This document shows, one piece after another, positions 6,547 through 14,293 of a stretch of DNA of 14,532 nt (position 1 is the stretch's first letter; each line of letters starts with the position of its first letter). The notes beneath the pieces are model-generated. The model searched no databases. It was given only the letters and a program-made list of their open reading frames with translations, and had not been told where the DNA came from. The stretch comes from JBLHKS01 sp047620505. Its GTDB lineage: Bacteria > Verrucomicrobiota > Verrucomicrobiia > Verrucomicrobiales > DEV007. The DNA is taken from assembly GCA_047620505.1 (NCBI GenBank), contig JBLHKS010000178.1, positions 1 to 14,532 on the forward strand, given 5' to 3'. A program made the translations under genes and the position numbers.

Positions 6547-7107
6547 ATGAGCAATTATCTAAAGTCCATTTTGATTCATGGCCTCGCTTTACCGGGGTTG
6601 TTCATTGTTATTTCGCTTAGCTCCGGATGGTACGGACTGGAGAAGATAAAAGCAAAGCGCGAGGTCGCCCAGAAGCGAGCCGATGAACTTGCTGACACCA
6701 CGGTCAAGATCAACGCCATGGAAGAGAAGCTAAGCGGGCGGACCGAGCAAATGGCCTATTGGGAGGAGAGGATCGAGGGTGAAGTGGTCCAGAAAATCAC
6801 AAAGACGCTGCAAACGATCATGGAGGACGTTTCGCCGATTGAACTGCGGCAAACCGGCTTAGGTCGTCCCTCAGGCCGTAGCGCCCTCGCGGGCAATACT
6901 GAGAATCAATATTCGCGATTCCAGATCTCCTTCGAAGGCGGCTTTGAGCCGATGCAGCATGTCCTGGCCGAACTCGAGGCCCGTATGCCTCAAATCGTCC
7001 TTGAAGAATTCTACGTCAAGCCCAGCCGGGAAGTATCAGGTCTTAGTTTTCAAGTCTCTTTTGTCTGCTGGACCAGTCCCGAGGCCGCATCCAGCGAAAC
7101 TCTCTAG
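6547..7107 (+). CDS. PilO/GspM-like inner-membrane alignment protein
   Basis: The 186-residue protein has the PilO layout: a short cytoplasmic end, one membrane helix (about 6-28), a charged coiled coil (about 30-75), and a small alpha/beta domain. The domain shows a FQISFEGGFEPM strand-turn-helix and a closing strand pair around LSFQVSFVCW. PilO pairs with PilN through the coiled coil and links the platform to the secretin lipoprotein. I chose the ATG at 6547, one base after the TGA of the previous gene. The frame is open further back to a TTG at 6511, but that would overlap the preceding gene and add a Pro-rich stretch before the anchor. No Shine-Dalgarno is visible, so coupled translation is likely. 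Sequence identity to known PilO is evidently low; the call rests on topology and order. Confidence 0.7.
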   Translation: MSNYLKSILIHGLALPGLFIVISLSSGWYGLEKIKAKREVAQKRADELADTTVKINAMEEKLSGRTEQMAYWEERIEGEVVQKITKTLQTIMEDVSPIELRQTGLGRPSGRSALAGNTENQYSRFQISFEGGFEPMQHVLAELEARMPQIVLEEFYVKPSREVSGLSFQVSFVCWTSPEAASSETL

Positions 7108-7116
7108 CCAATTACC

Positions 7117-7650
7117 GTGAAACGCATTATCTTAATCGCTTTCCTGCTGGTGCCCTTGTCAGGCTTCGCGCAGGAGTCCGCAGAAGAGCCAGCAGCTGCC
7201 GATCTGGCGCAACCGCGCGTCGACCAAGTATTGCAGATGTTGCGGGCTCGGGAACGGAAGTTTGATCCCTTTGGGCTCAGCATGAATCCAAAGGTTGCCG
7301 CCAAACTGGAAATCGCGCCGTCTGAGCCGGAAATGGCCGCGGAATCCAAGGTGAAAACCACGCTGGAAGAAGCGTTAGCGAAGCTTGAAATCACCGGTGT
7401 GTTACCAGGTCGCGCGATTCTGATTGGTTCAGCCCAAATCCGAGTGGGCCAGGAATTCAGACTCGCCAAGGATGATATCGTTTTTCACCTGAAGTTGACC
7501 TCCGTAAGACTCGGACACCTGAACATCTCTGATCTCGAGACTGGAGAAACCGCAGTTCATCGCCTTCGAATCGGCCCAACCCTCCCGTCAGCGCCGAACA
7601 AACGGCTGATGCCCGTGAAAGCCCGTCCGGACATCGTCACCATCCCTTAA
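7117..7650 (+). CDS. PilP/GspC-like periplasmic linker protein
   Basis: The 177-residue protein begins with a good Sec signal peptide (MKRIILIAFLLVPLSGFA), with cleavage expected after residue 18. There is no lipobox Cys, unlike classical PilP, which is a lipoprotein. After a disordered acidic stretch comes RKFDPFGL (residues 48-55), which resembles the RDPF motif of PilP. From about 85 to 160 a beta-rich segment follows (ITGVLPG, AILIGSAQIRVGQEF, VFHLKLTSV), matching the small homology-region domain that contacts the secretin N-domains. The start is GTG at 7117, 9 bases after the PilO-like stop, and its signal peptide begins exactly there. Position between PilO-like and secretin genes supports the role. 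GspC is the main alternative, but no membrane anchor remains if the signal peptide is cut. Confidence 0.6.
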   Translation: MKRIILIAFLLVPLSGFAQESAEEPAAADLAQPRVDQVLQMLRARERKFDPFGLSMNPKVAAKLEIAPSEPEMAAESKVKTTLEEALAKLEITGVLPGRAILIGSAQIRVGQEFRLAKDDIVFHLKLTSVRLGHLNISDLETGETAVHRLRIGPTLPSAPNKRLMPVKARPDIVTIP

Positions 7651-7667
7651 TCCCCTAACCAAAAATC

Positions 7668-9881
7668 ATGAAAATCCAAGCACTCACATTCGCCATATCA
7701 ACCGGTGTGTTGTACTGGGCGGGTTCGGCGAACACTCCGGATTCAACCTCCGAAAGCATCCCAACGAAGCCGCTTACCCCAGTTGCTCATCTTAATTCCC
7801 CTAGTGGTTTCAACGAACCGCCACCCGGCGAATTCAAGATCGCCAGGGAAGAGATAGAGCAAATTGGCGGACAGCGGTCCCTCGGCGCGGCGATTCTGAA
7901 ATTTAATACGCAAATCGGTCGCGATACCAACCCGGCTCCCCTGGCGTCTGTCGTCGTGCCCGAATTCAGAGGCCCCGATCCAACCCCGCAGTTGCTGTCG
8001 TATGAGGATGCCGAAGTTGCGGCTGGAACTATTACTATCGGTCAGGAGAACTTGCCAGTTGAGGGGGACGTAGAGACGGGGATTTTTGATGAAGAAGAAG
8101 GTGCCTGGGTGCGCGGCGCAGAACTGAACGAGGTATTTCAGTACCTTGCTCAACTCGGCGGATATCAGTTTTTTCATAACTCCACTCTGGCGGGGCCCAC
8201 CTTTCTGGTTACCGGACAATTGAAGGATGGCGATCCGCTCGCGCAAATGGAGGAACTGGGGCTGATGTACGGAATCACTGTCTATACAAAAGGATCGACG
8301 GTCTATGCGCTCAACGAAGCGCAGCTCGCGATGCTTCCCAAGCGACCCATGCAGTATAATTTGAAGTATCTTCGGCCGAACGACATCGAGCAGATTAAGA
8401 CCATCCTTCAGCCTGTTCTAACGCCCGGATCCGGCACCGTCGACTACGAGTCGAAGACAAACACGCTGATTGTTTACGACACGGAACAGCGGTTGGAAGG
8501 CGTCATGGAGATTCTCGAGGAGATGGATCGCCCAAAACAACAAATCGCGATCGAAACCAAGATTCTCAGAGTCAAAAGCAGTTCCAGCAACCGAATTGGC
8601 GTCGATTGGAGTTCCGTGTTGGGAGACGGTATATCACTCGAGGCATCGTCGACGCTAAATACCTTGTTTAACTTGCCGGACGCTGACACTGTGAACCAGG
8701 TCGTAACCCTAACGAAAGATGCGAGTCGGGCGATCGAAGCGCTGTCAGGCAGCGGTATCACCGGAACCCCTAGCGACGACGGTGGAGCGACCCTAAGCAA
8801 TGGATTGAGTTCGACGTTACTCAATGGAGCTATCAGCCAGTCTGCATCTTCGGCCGCGGCTGCGATCGATCCGCTGACCGGAAATCTCACAAGCTCATTG
8901 TTCGGCGGATCCCAAGGCTCGACCTCCGGATCCAACTTGTCCCGAAACTTCAGTAGCACTCGCAGCACAACCCACAACGAATCGGCGTTGGTTCTCTCCC
9001 CTACTCGTATTCAAGCCGTGATCCGCGCGTTGTCCGCCGGAAATCTGGCGCAACAGGAATCCAGCCCTACGCTGATCACCGAAGACAACGAGGAAGGCAT
9101 CATCTCGATCATCGATCGCATTCCCATCATCAGCAGCACGATCAGCGAGACCGACTTCGGTCAAAATATATCTGAGGAAGTTCGTTATCGAGTCGACACC
9201 GATGACCCGGTCGGCGATCCCACCACTTCCCGTGAAATCGGCGTCACCGTCTCGATCACTCCGACCATTCTGCCGGACGAAACCATTCGTATGATTTTGC
9301 GCCCGCGAACCGCACAGATTGTGGAGTTTGTTAGGGGCCAATCCGGCAACCTCTATCCACGAGTGAATGAATCGATGATCCAAACGATTGCACGCGTTCC
9401 CGATGGCCATTCGCTCTTGATTGGCGGTGTTTATGAAGTCACCGAGTCGGACATCTCAAACAAGGTTCCTCTACTTGGCGACATCCCTGGCCTTAACATG
9501 ATGTTCAAGTCCTCCGAACGCGGGAAAGAACATACCAGTCTGGTCTTCATCGTAACGCCAACGAGCTACAACCCGGTGTCGATTCCGGAGACTGACTTCA
9601 CGACGCGGCGGCTAAATGATCTGCACGTTGTTCCGAAGAGTCACAAATCGCCGGACCGCAAGAATCCGGGCTCCAACCACGAGTCCAACTTCTTTAATAA
9701 CCTTGGAAACATGTTCAACCTTAAGGAGGACAGTCCGTCGGACAACCAACTCGACAACACCCATCCGATGCACTCGATGCAAATCGACGACGGCACCTAC
9801 AATCAATTGCTCAGGAGCCGGAAATCACCAGTAAGCGAGTCCGAAGCCAAGCGGAGGGGACTGTTCGGTCAACCGCGCTAA
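7668..9881 (+). CDS. Secretin (PilQ/GspD family) outer-membrane channel
   Basis: The 737-residue protein starts with a hydrophobic signal peptide. The visible order is a variable region (30-145), an N0/STN-like domain (about 147-219), one N1-type domain (about 226-296, MQYNLKYLRPNDIEQI to VMEILEEMDRPKQQ), then the secretin core. The core opens with QIAIETKILRV and GVDW and contains SSPTLITEDNEEG. It closes with the hallmark VPLLGDIPGL at 600-609 and SLVFIVTP. Secretins form the large gated ring through which the filament or substrate passes. A Ser/Gly-rich insert of about 80 residues (357-440) lies inside the core. About 95 polar residues (640-737) extend past it, where some secretins carry a pilotin-binding domain. 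There is no AMIN domain and no lipobox. Gene order favours PilQ over GspD. Confidence 0.93.
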   Translation: MKIQALTFAISTGVLYWAGSANTPDSTSESIPTKPLTPVAHLNSPSGFNEPPPGEFKIAREEIEQIGGQRSLGAAILKFNTQIGRDTNPAPLASVVVPEFRGPDPTPQLLSYEDAEVAAGTITIGQENLPVEGDVETGIFDEEEGAWVRGAELNEVFQYLAQLGGYQFFHNSTLAGPTFLVTGQLKDGDPLAQMEELGLMYGITVYTKGSTVYALNEAQLAMLPKRPMQYNLKYLRPNDIEQIKTILQPVLTPGSGTVDYESKTNTLIVYDTEQRLEGVMEILEEMDRPKQQIAIETKILRVKSSSSNRIGVDWSSVLGDGISLEASSTLNTLFNLPDADTVNQVVTLTKDASRAIEALSGSGITGTPSDDGGATLSNGLSSTLLNGAISQSASSAAAAIDPLTGNLTSSLFGGSQGSTSGSNLSRNFSSTRSTTHNESALVLSPTRIQAVIRALSAGNLAQQESSPTLITEDNEEGIISIIDRIPIISSTISETDFGQNISEEVRYRVDTDDPVGDPTTSREIGVTVSITPTILPDETIRMILRPRTAQIVEFVRGQSGNLYPRVNESMIQTIARVPDGHSLLIGGVYEVTESDISNKVPLLGDIPGLNMMFKSSERGKEHTSLVFIVTPTSYNPVSIPETDFTTRRLNDLHVVPKSHKSPDRKNPGSNHESNFFNNLGNMFNLKEDSPSDNQLDNTHPMHSMQIDDGTYNQLLRSRKSPVSESEAKRRGLFGQPR

Positions 9882-9889
9882 CAAAAAAC

Positions 9890-10621
9890 ATGATGTCAGG
9901 CATGAATCCAACCGAGGAAATGAGTTTCGACCGATCGGCGAAACTGGAGGAGACGACCCAAATCGTATTGAATTCGACCCGGTTCGTCCCCCCCGGTACC
10001 ATCAACGGGGAATTGGTCAATGAATTAAATCAAGCCCCCTCCGACCTGATTGATCACGCGCAGTCGGCTCAATCTGCTAACGAGTTTGCTGAAAAGTGCG
10101 CTGCGGAAACCCTGCAACTGCTAGAGCAATCGGGTAGTTTGGCCTCTGAAGCATCCGAGCAGCTGCGAGCAAGCTATCAGCGCCATCTCTGGAACCGAGC
10201 CGACGAAGCCCCGGCATGCGACATTCTGCTGTTTCTGCTTCAGCAAGGAGTGGAGAACCCCACGCTCGATGAGAGTCAGTTCGAAGATTTGGGCCGTTGG
10301 TCGAACGCGGTGATCGAGGCGCTCAAGTCCCAGTATCGCATCGCGAAGCTGCCGTTTCTAAATAAGACTCGTCCACCTTCGATCTATAAAGAAATCCCCG
10401 AAATCTACCAATTCTGCCAGACCTTGATGTGTCCCATCGTTCAGGCCCAACAGAATGATCTCGTCACCATCACTTCCATCAATCCCGTTATGATCATTCG
10501 CGCCGGCAATGTTGTCGCCGAGATGGTCGAGGACGCGGTCGGACGAAGGCCGATTTGGTTTGGCGCCGTCTGTGATGCTAAGACTTGGGGTAATCTTAAT
10601 CGTAAGCACTTCGGGTTATGA
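9890..10621 (+). CDS. Unrecognised protein, possible stand-alone MshEN-like domain
   Basis: The 243-residue protein is soluble, with no signal or membrane segment. The first half is acidic and helical. The last 80 residues contain a predicted helix, then CPIVQAQQNDLVTITSINPV, then a helix and the ending VGRRPIWFGAVCD. That follows the beta-hairpin, 'xxPI...LxxAxxxP' and closing-strand order of the MshEN domain found at the front of GspE/PilB ATPases. The next gene's ATPase shows the same order in its own N-terminus, so this protein may be a detached or duplicated partner of that domain. It overlaps the ATPase gene by ATGA (10618-10621), which suggests coupled translation and a shared complex. 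I do not recognise a named family. ATGs at 9890, 9893 and 9902 are all possible starts; A-rich sequence precedes the first. Confidence 0.6.
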   Translation: MMSGMNPTEEMSFDRSAKLEETTQIVLNSTRFVPPGTINGELVNELNQAPSDLIDHAQSAQSANEFAEKCAAETLQLLEQSGSLASEASEQLRASYQRHLWNRADEAPACDILLFLLQQGVENPTLDESQFEDLGRWSNAVIEALKSQYRIAKLPFLNKTRPPSIYKEIPEIYQFCQTLMCPIVQAQQNDLVTITSINPVMIIRAGNVVAEMVEDAVGRRPIWFGAVCDAKTWGNLNRKHFGL

Positions 10622-12306
10622 ATCTTAATCTCGGCTTTGAACTCAACGAAACCATCACTGCCGCGGTCGTTGACTGCATCGGTCAGTTGGACCACGGACT
10701 CGCCGGTGGAACGGGCGAAGAGATCATTCGTAAGTCTTCAGCGGCGCGGATTCTCGGCGCGATCGGCCATCTCACGGGCATCCCCGTATTTCTCCGAATT
10801 CAGGATTTCGTGGCTCGCGAACTCTTGGAGGAATTCGACCCACAGCTGCTGAATCGGGCCATGTTCACGCCCCTGATGGAAGACGACAACGCGTTCTACC
10901 TCGCGTTGGCCAACCCATGGGATCCCGCAGCCGAAGACGCCTGCGCCCAGCGCCGTCCAGACAAAGAAATCGTTCGGATTCTAGCGCCAGCGGCTGAGAT
11001 CTCGCACGTAATCGAAACGGTGTCCGGAACTTCGGGGCCATCGCGATCCGATCTTGACGCGATCGATGTAGAAGAATCGTCTGACGTAATCGGCGAATTC
11101 GACGTCACCCGTGAATACCAGGAACCTCTGGCACAACTCGTAGCTCTTATTATGTATGAGGGGATTCGCAGGCGCGCCTCCGATATTCACATCCGCTGCG
11201 GCAAGGAGGATGTTCATTATTGTTACCGCATCGACGGCGACTTGGGCTACCGCTTCGAGCTTCCGTATAAACTCAAGAACCGAATCGATGCATTTCTGCT
11301 TACTCTTATGGGTATTTCTCCGGAAGAACGCATGGAGCGTCCGGGTATCTCCGGACGCTTCACTGTCTCTTACCTTCGGAGATCGATTGATATTCGCTAC
11401 GAGCGCCACCGTACTTATCGCGGTTATCACGCTACAATGCGGATTCTCGATAAGAGCCACTTTGAGGCGAAGTTGGGAATGGGTTCGCTCGCGTTTGACC
11501 CTTCGACGCTCTTTGAGATCGAAAAAGTCATGGCGATCCCTGCGGGGATTATTGTTATGTCCGGCCCGACTGGGTCCGGAAAGTCTACTACTCTCAACGC
11601 CATGCTACGCGAACTCAACCGACCGGAGGACAATATTCTGACTCTGGAGAATCCGGTCGAGGACGAAGTTCCGGGGGTCGTCCACTGCGACCTCAAAAGC
11701 AACGACGAATTCAAGCCTATGATCACCAGTTTCATGCGCAGCGACCCTGATATCATTCTTATGGGAGAGGTTCGTGACCTCGGTTCCGCGGAACTGGCGA
11801 TTGAGGCCGCGATCACGGGTCACAAGGTCCTGACGACAATCCACACTCCACGCGCCTCGCAAATTATCGAACGATTTGAACAACTCGGCGTCGAGCGCTG
11901 GAAGATCGCTCAGACCCTTAAGGCCGCCTGCGCGCAGCGTCTAGTCAAGCTGCTCTGTCCGCAATGCAAGATTGAGCAACAGGGGCTGGATGAACGTGAG
12001 AGGAAAAAATACGAGTTGGGCGAGGAATGGTCTCAACAAACGATGTATTTCGCCAGCGAGGATGGTTGTCCCGATTGTGATTCGAAGGGCTATTCCGGAC
12101 GGACGGCCATCTTGGAAATTATCCCGATTACTGCGGAATGGTCTGACGCCTTATCTAAAGGCGAACTTAGCCCTTACGAATTGGAGTTGCTCGTTCGCAA
12201 AGAGGGTATTCTGCCCTCCTTGAGAACGAGCGGTCTGGAACTTGTTCGCTCGGGAGTAACTGATCTTTTCGCGCTTCGAAAGGTCATCGATATGACCGGC
12301 AACTAG
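10618..12306 (+). CDS. GspE/PilB-type filament assembly ATPase
   Basis: The 562-residue protein has a diverged MshEN-like front (about 30-130, with FTPLMEDDNAFYLALANPW), a linker, and the secretion ATPase core. Walker A is GPTGSGKST at 316-324 (Lys322), Walker B is DIILMGEVRD at 378-387, the His box is TTIHT, and a zinc tetracysteine is present (Cys447, Cys450, Cys484, Cys487). That tetracysteine marks assembly motors (GspE/PilB) and is absent from the PilT-like protein in this locus. It powers insertion of pilin subunits through the GspF/PilC-type protein encoded just downstream. One key position differs: the Asp box reads TLENPVE, with Asn345 where Asp is usual. The RLG-type c-di-GMP motif of MshEN is not visible. 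The start overlaps the previous stop by ATGA. GspE and PilB cannot be separated from sequence alone. Confidence 0.92.
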   Translation: MNLNLGFELNETITAAVVDCIGQLDHGLAGGTGEEIIRKSSAARILGAIGHLTGIPVFLRIQDFVARELLEEFDPQLLNRAMFTPLMEDDNAFYLALANPWDPAAEDACAQRRPDKEIVRILAPAAEISHVIETVSGTSGPSRSDLDAIDVEESSDVIGEFDVTREYQEPLAQLVALIMYEGIRRRASDIHIRCGKEDVHYCYRIDGDLGYRFELPYKLKNRIDAFLLTLMGISPEERMERPGISGRFTVSYLRRSIDIRYERHRTYRGYHATMRILDKSHFEAKLGMGSLAFDPSTLFEIEKVMAIPAGIIVMSGPTGSGKSTTLNAMLRELNRPEDNILTLENPVEDEVPGVVHCDLKSNDEFKPMITSFMRSDPDIILMGEVRDLGSAELAIEAAITGHKVLTTIHTPRASQIIERFEQLGVERWKIAQTLKAACAQRLVKLLCPQCKIEQQGLDERERKKYELGEEWSQQTMYFASEDGCPDCDSKGYSGRTAILEIIPITAEWSDALSKGELSPYELELLVRKEGILPSLRTSGLELVRSGVTDLFALRKVIDMTGN

Positions 12307-12325
12307 CCTACCTGAACCATCAGCC

Positions 12326-13462
12326 ATGAATCAAGCACATTCAACAGTCATACCAGCAGGTGCTGGCGCTACTTCGAGGGAGGCGGCCACGAATAAAGGG
12401 TCGAAGCCAAAGACGAAGCGAATGGGTCAAAAGGAGCTAATTCGATTCTGCCGAGCAATGGCCTCAATGCTTAAGGCGAGAATTACAACTTCCGATGCGC
12501 TGCAATACTACGTTCAAGACCACCCGGACGCCGCTCTCTCTCGCAATCTTATGATAGCGAGAAGTTCAATTGAATCGGGAACGCCGCTCCATTTTGCATT
12601 TCGCAAGAGTGGTCTGTTTGATGATAATTTTGTCAGCCTGGTCAAAGCGGGGAGTGATTCTGGTCAGCTTCATAAAGCCTTTGCGTCAATTGCGAGTCGC
12701 TTCAAGAAAGAAGCACAGTTTAAAGCGAAAATCCGGAAAGCCACAATTCTTCCGGCCGGAATTATTTTTGTTTTGATTCTTCTTTTTATTGTCGCGCAAC
12801 TGAAGATTGTTCCGGAAGTAGAAGGCTTGCTTTCGGGTGTCGATCAGGATCCAGATAAGTTCTCCGACATTATGTTTGGAATCAGTCACGTCACGCAGGT
12901 CATTTGGCCATTTGTGATTGGCGGACTCATCGCCTCGGTTGTCATTGTCTGGAAAGTCGCATCCGTTCGGAACACCATTCTTTACCTTTTGATGTCCAAG
13001 TGGCGGATGCTGCGGCAGCTGGTGATGGGGATGAGGCAGATGCAATTTTTGGGATCGTTACACCTGATGCACTCAAATGGGCTGACGCTGGCTCAATCCA
13101 TCTCTACGGCGGCGGCGGCGATTCGAGGCACACCTCTTTACGGCGAGTTGATCGATGCAGGGAAGAAATATCAAACTCTCGGGATACCGTTCTCTGATGC
13201 GCTGAAGAATTTTACTTCATGCGATCATCAGGTATCGCATATGATTTCAATTGGTGAGAGAGCTTCAGCTCTCGATAACCAGTTAGAAATGCTCGTTGCT
13301 ATGTATGAAGAGGACAGTGATCGAATGATGGAGACCCTTACTCAGGTACTGAATATTGCCGTCCTGTTACTTGCTTCTGTTCTCATCGCTTGCGTGTTCA
13401 TTGGGGCATTTCTACCTATTTTCTTGATGGGGCCGAAAATGATGAATGGTTCAGGCATATAA
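12326..13462 (+). CDS. GspF/PilC-type inner-membrane platform protein
   Basis: The 378-residue protein has the two-copy T2SSF layout. The first cytoplasmic helical domain (about 33-138) contains KELIRFCRAMASML and GQLHKAFASIA. Membrane helices follow near 140-160 and 191-212. A second copy (about 220-335) contains MRQMQFLGSLHLM and ISIGERASALDNQL, and a last membrane helix spans about 341-368. This protein is the turntable that the assembly ATPase acts on. The first 32 residues are a polar, basic and probably disordered leader; a second in-frame ATG at 12422 would remove it, but the first ATG suits the 19-base spacing to the ATPase gene. By eye this gene is more A/T-rich at third codon positions than its upstream neighbours. 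Length is close to the usual 400. Confidence 0.92.
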   Translation: MNQAHSTVIPAGAGATSREAATNKGSKPKTKRMGQKELIRFCRAMASMLKARITTSDALQYYVQDHPDAALSRNLMIARSSIESGTPLHFAFRKSGLFDDNFVSLVKAGSDSGQLHKAFASIASRFKKEAQFKAKIRKATILPAGIIFVLILLFIVAQLKIVPEVEGLLSGVDQDPDKFSDIMFGISHVTQVIWPFVIGGLIASVVIVWKVASVRNTILYLLMSKWRMLRQLVMGMRQMQFLGSLHLMHSNGLTLAQSISTAAAAIRGTPLYGELIDAGKKYQTLGIPFSDALKNFTSCDHQVSHMISIGERASALDNQLEMLVAMYEEDSDRMMETLTQVLNIAVLLLASVLIACVFIGAFLPIFLMGPKMMNGSGI

Positions 13463-13478
13463 ACAAAAAAGCAATTCG

Positions 13479-13889
13479 ATGCAACAGACACGATTAGATC
13501 ACTGGCTGAAGAAGCGTCTGACCCACGTTACGAGATTTTACTGCAACGTACTACCTCAAGATTTACCGAATGAAACCAAAGTGGAAGAGTCGCCCGAAGG
13601 GCGTTCGTCGTCCCACAGGTTTCGCGTCACTTCTTCGTCGGAACAAATTACAATCCTCCTCGCAGATCTTTTCCGGCTTCAGGGGATTACCTTCGCGGCC
13701 CAAGTCGATGAATCGTCAGGATTTCTTTCGAAGCTTGTCAGTCGCCCGCGCAGAAGCACTACCTATGATGCAATTTGGTTGATTGGTATTCTTGCCGTGG
13801 TGATCGGCGGGATCGCGTTGGTACTGTTGACGGGAGGGATCGATAAGCTCGTCAATTCTATTCAAGAATGGTTCGCCGAGAATATATGA
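13479..13889 (+). CDS. Small tail-anchored membrane protein of unknown function
   Basis: The protein is 136 residues from the ATG at 13479. A basic N-terminus (LKKRLTH) leads into a soluble part with the pattern HRFRVTSSSEQITILLADLFRLQGI. One membrane segment (about 97-118, WLIGILAVVIGGIALVLLTGG) follows, then an amphipathic C-terminal helix (IDKLVNSIQEWF). It has no signal peptide, so the soluble part is probably cytoplasmic. I do not recognise a family. It sits between the GspF-like gene and a pseudopilin gene and overlaps the latter by ATGA, so it is likely a platform accessory. An alternative ATG at 13446 would add 11 residues and overlap the GspF-like gene by 17 bases. Neither start has a clear Shine-Dalgarno. 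Confidence 0.7.
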   Translation: MQQTRLDHWLKKRLTHVTRFYCNVLPQDLPNETKVEESPEGRSSSHRFRVTSSSEQITILLADLFRLQGITFAAQVDESSGFLSKLVSRPRRSTTYDAIWLIGILAVVIGGIALVLLTGGIDKLVNSIQEWFAENI

Positions 13890-14293
13890 TGAGAAGCACA
13901 ATCGACAGAAGGTACTTTGGCCGCAGAGGAATGACGATCATCGAGATGTCCGTGACGCTTGCGTTATTGATTTCGCTGGCGGGGGTTATAACGTTTTCGT
14001 TGGGTGGCTATGGCGACTGGAAGCTTGGCAAAGAGGCGAGTGGCGCGTTACAGAGCGTTTATCTCGCGCAGAAATCGTTGTTGGCGGACCGCCCGACAAT
14101 AAGACTGATCGATCTTACGGCTGCGGATTTAGTTCCGTATCTGCCGGGAGGTGCCACGGAAATTCCGAAGGTTGAGGCGTTGGACGGAGGTAGCCTGGAC
14201 ATCGATTACAATATAATGCCTCCAAAGATTGTTGGTGGGTACGATCCGTCACCTTCAGAAGATGATGGCGTCTGGGATGTGGGCCGCCTTTAA
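13886..14293 (+). CDS. Minor pseudopilin
   Basis: The 135-residue protein carries a class III signal: the basic leader ends RRG, with cleavage after Gly15. It continues MTIIEMSVTLALL with Glu20 at mature +5, then a hydrophobic helix to about residue 39. The globular part is small, lacks cysteine, and has a PYLPGG segment in the middle and an acidic end (PSEDDG). It differs clearly from the cysteine-bearing pilin at 4245, so it is probably a minor or tip subunit. The ATG at 13886 overlaps the previous stop by ATGA; the frame is open back to an ATG at 13868, but that adds six residues to the leader and a longer overlap. The gene closes the visible run of filament genes. Confidence 0.82.
   Translation: MMRSTIDRRYFGRRGMTIIEMSVTLALLISLAGVITFSLGGYGDWKLGKEASGALQSVYLAQKSLLADRPTIRLIDLTAADLVPYLPGGATEIPKVEALDGGSLDIDYNIMPPKIVGGYDPSPSEDDGVWDVGRL

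Noticed and set aside
13868..13885. Upstream ATG for the second pseudopilin
   Set aside because: The ATG at 13886 gives a typical 15-residue basic leader and a 4-base overlap with the preceding stop.
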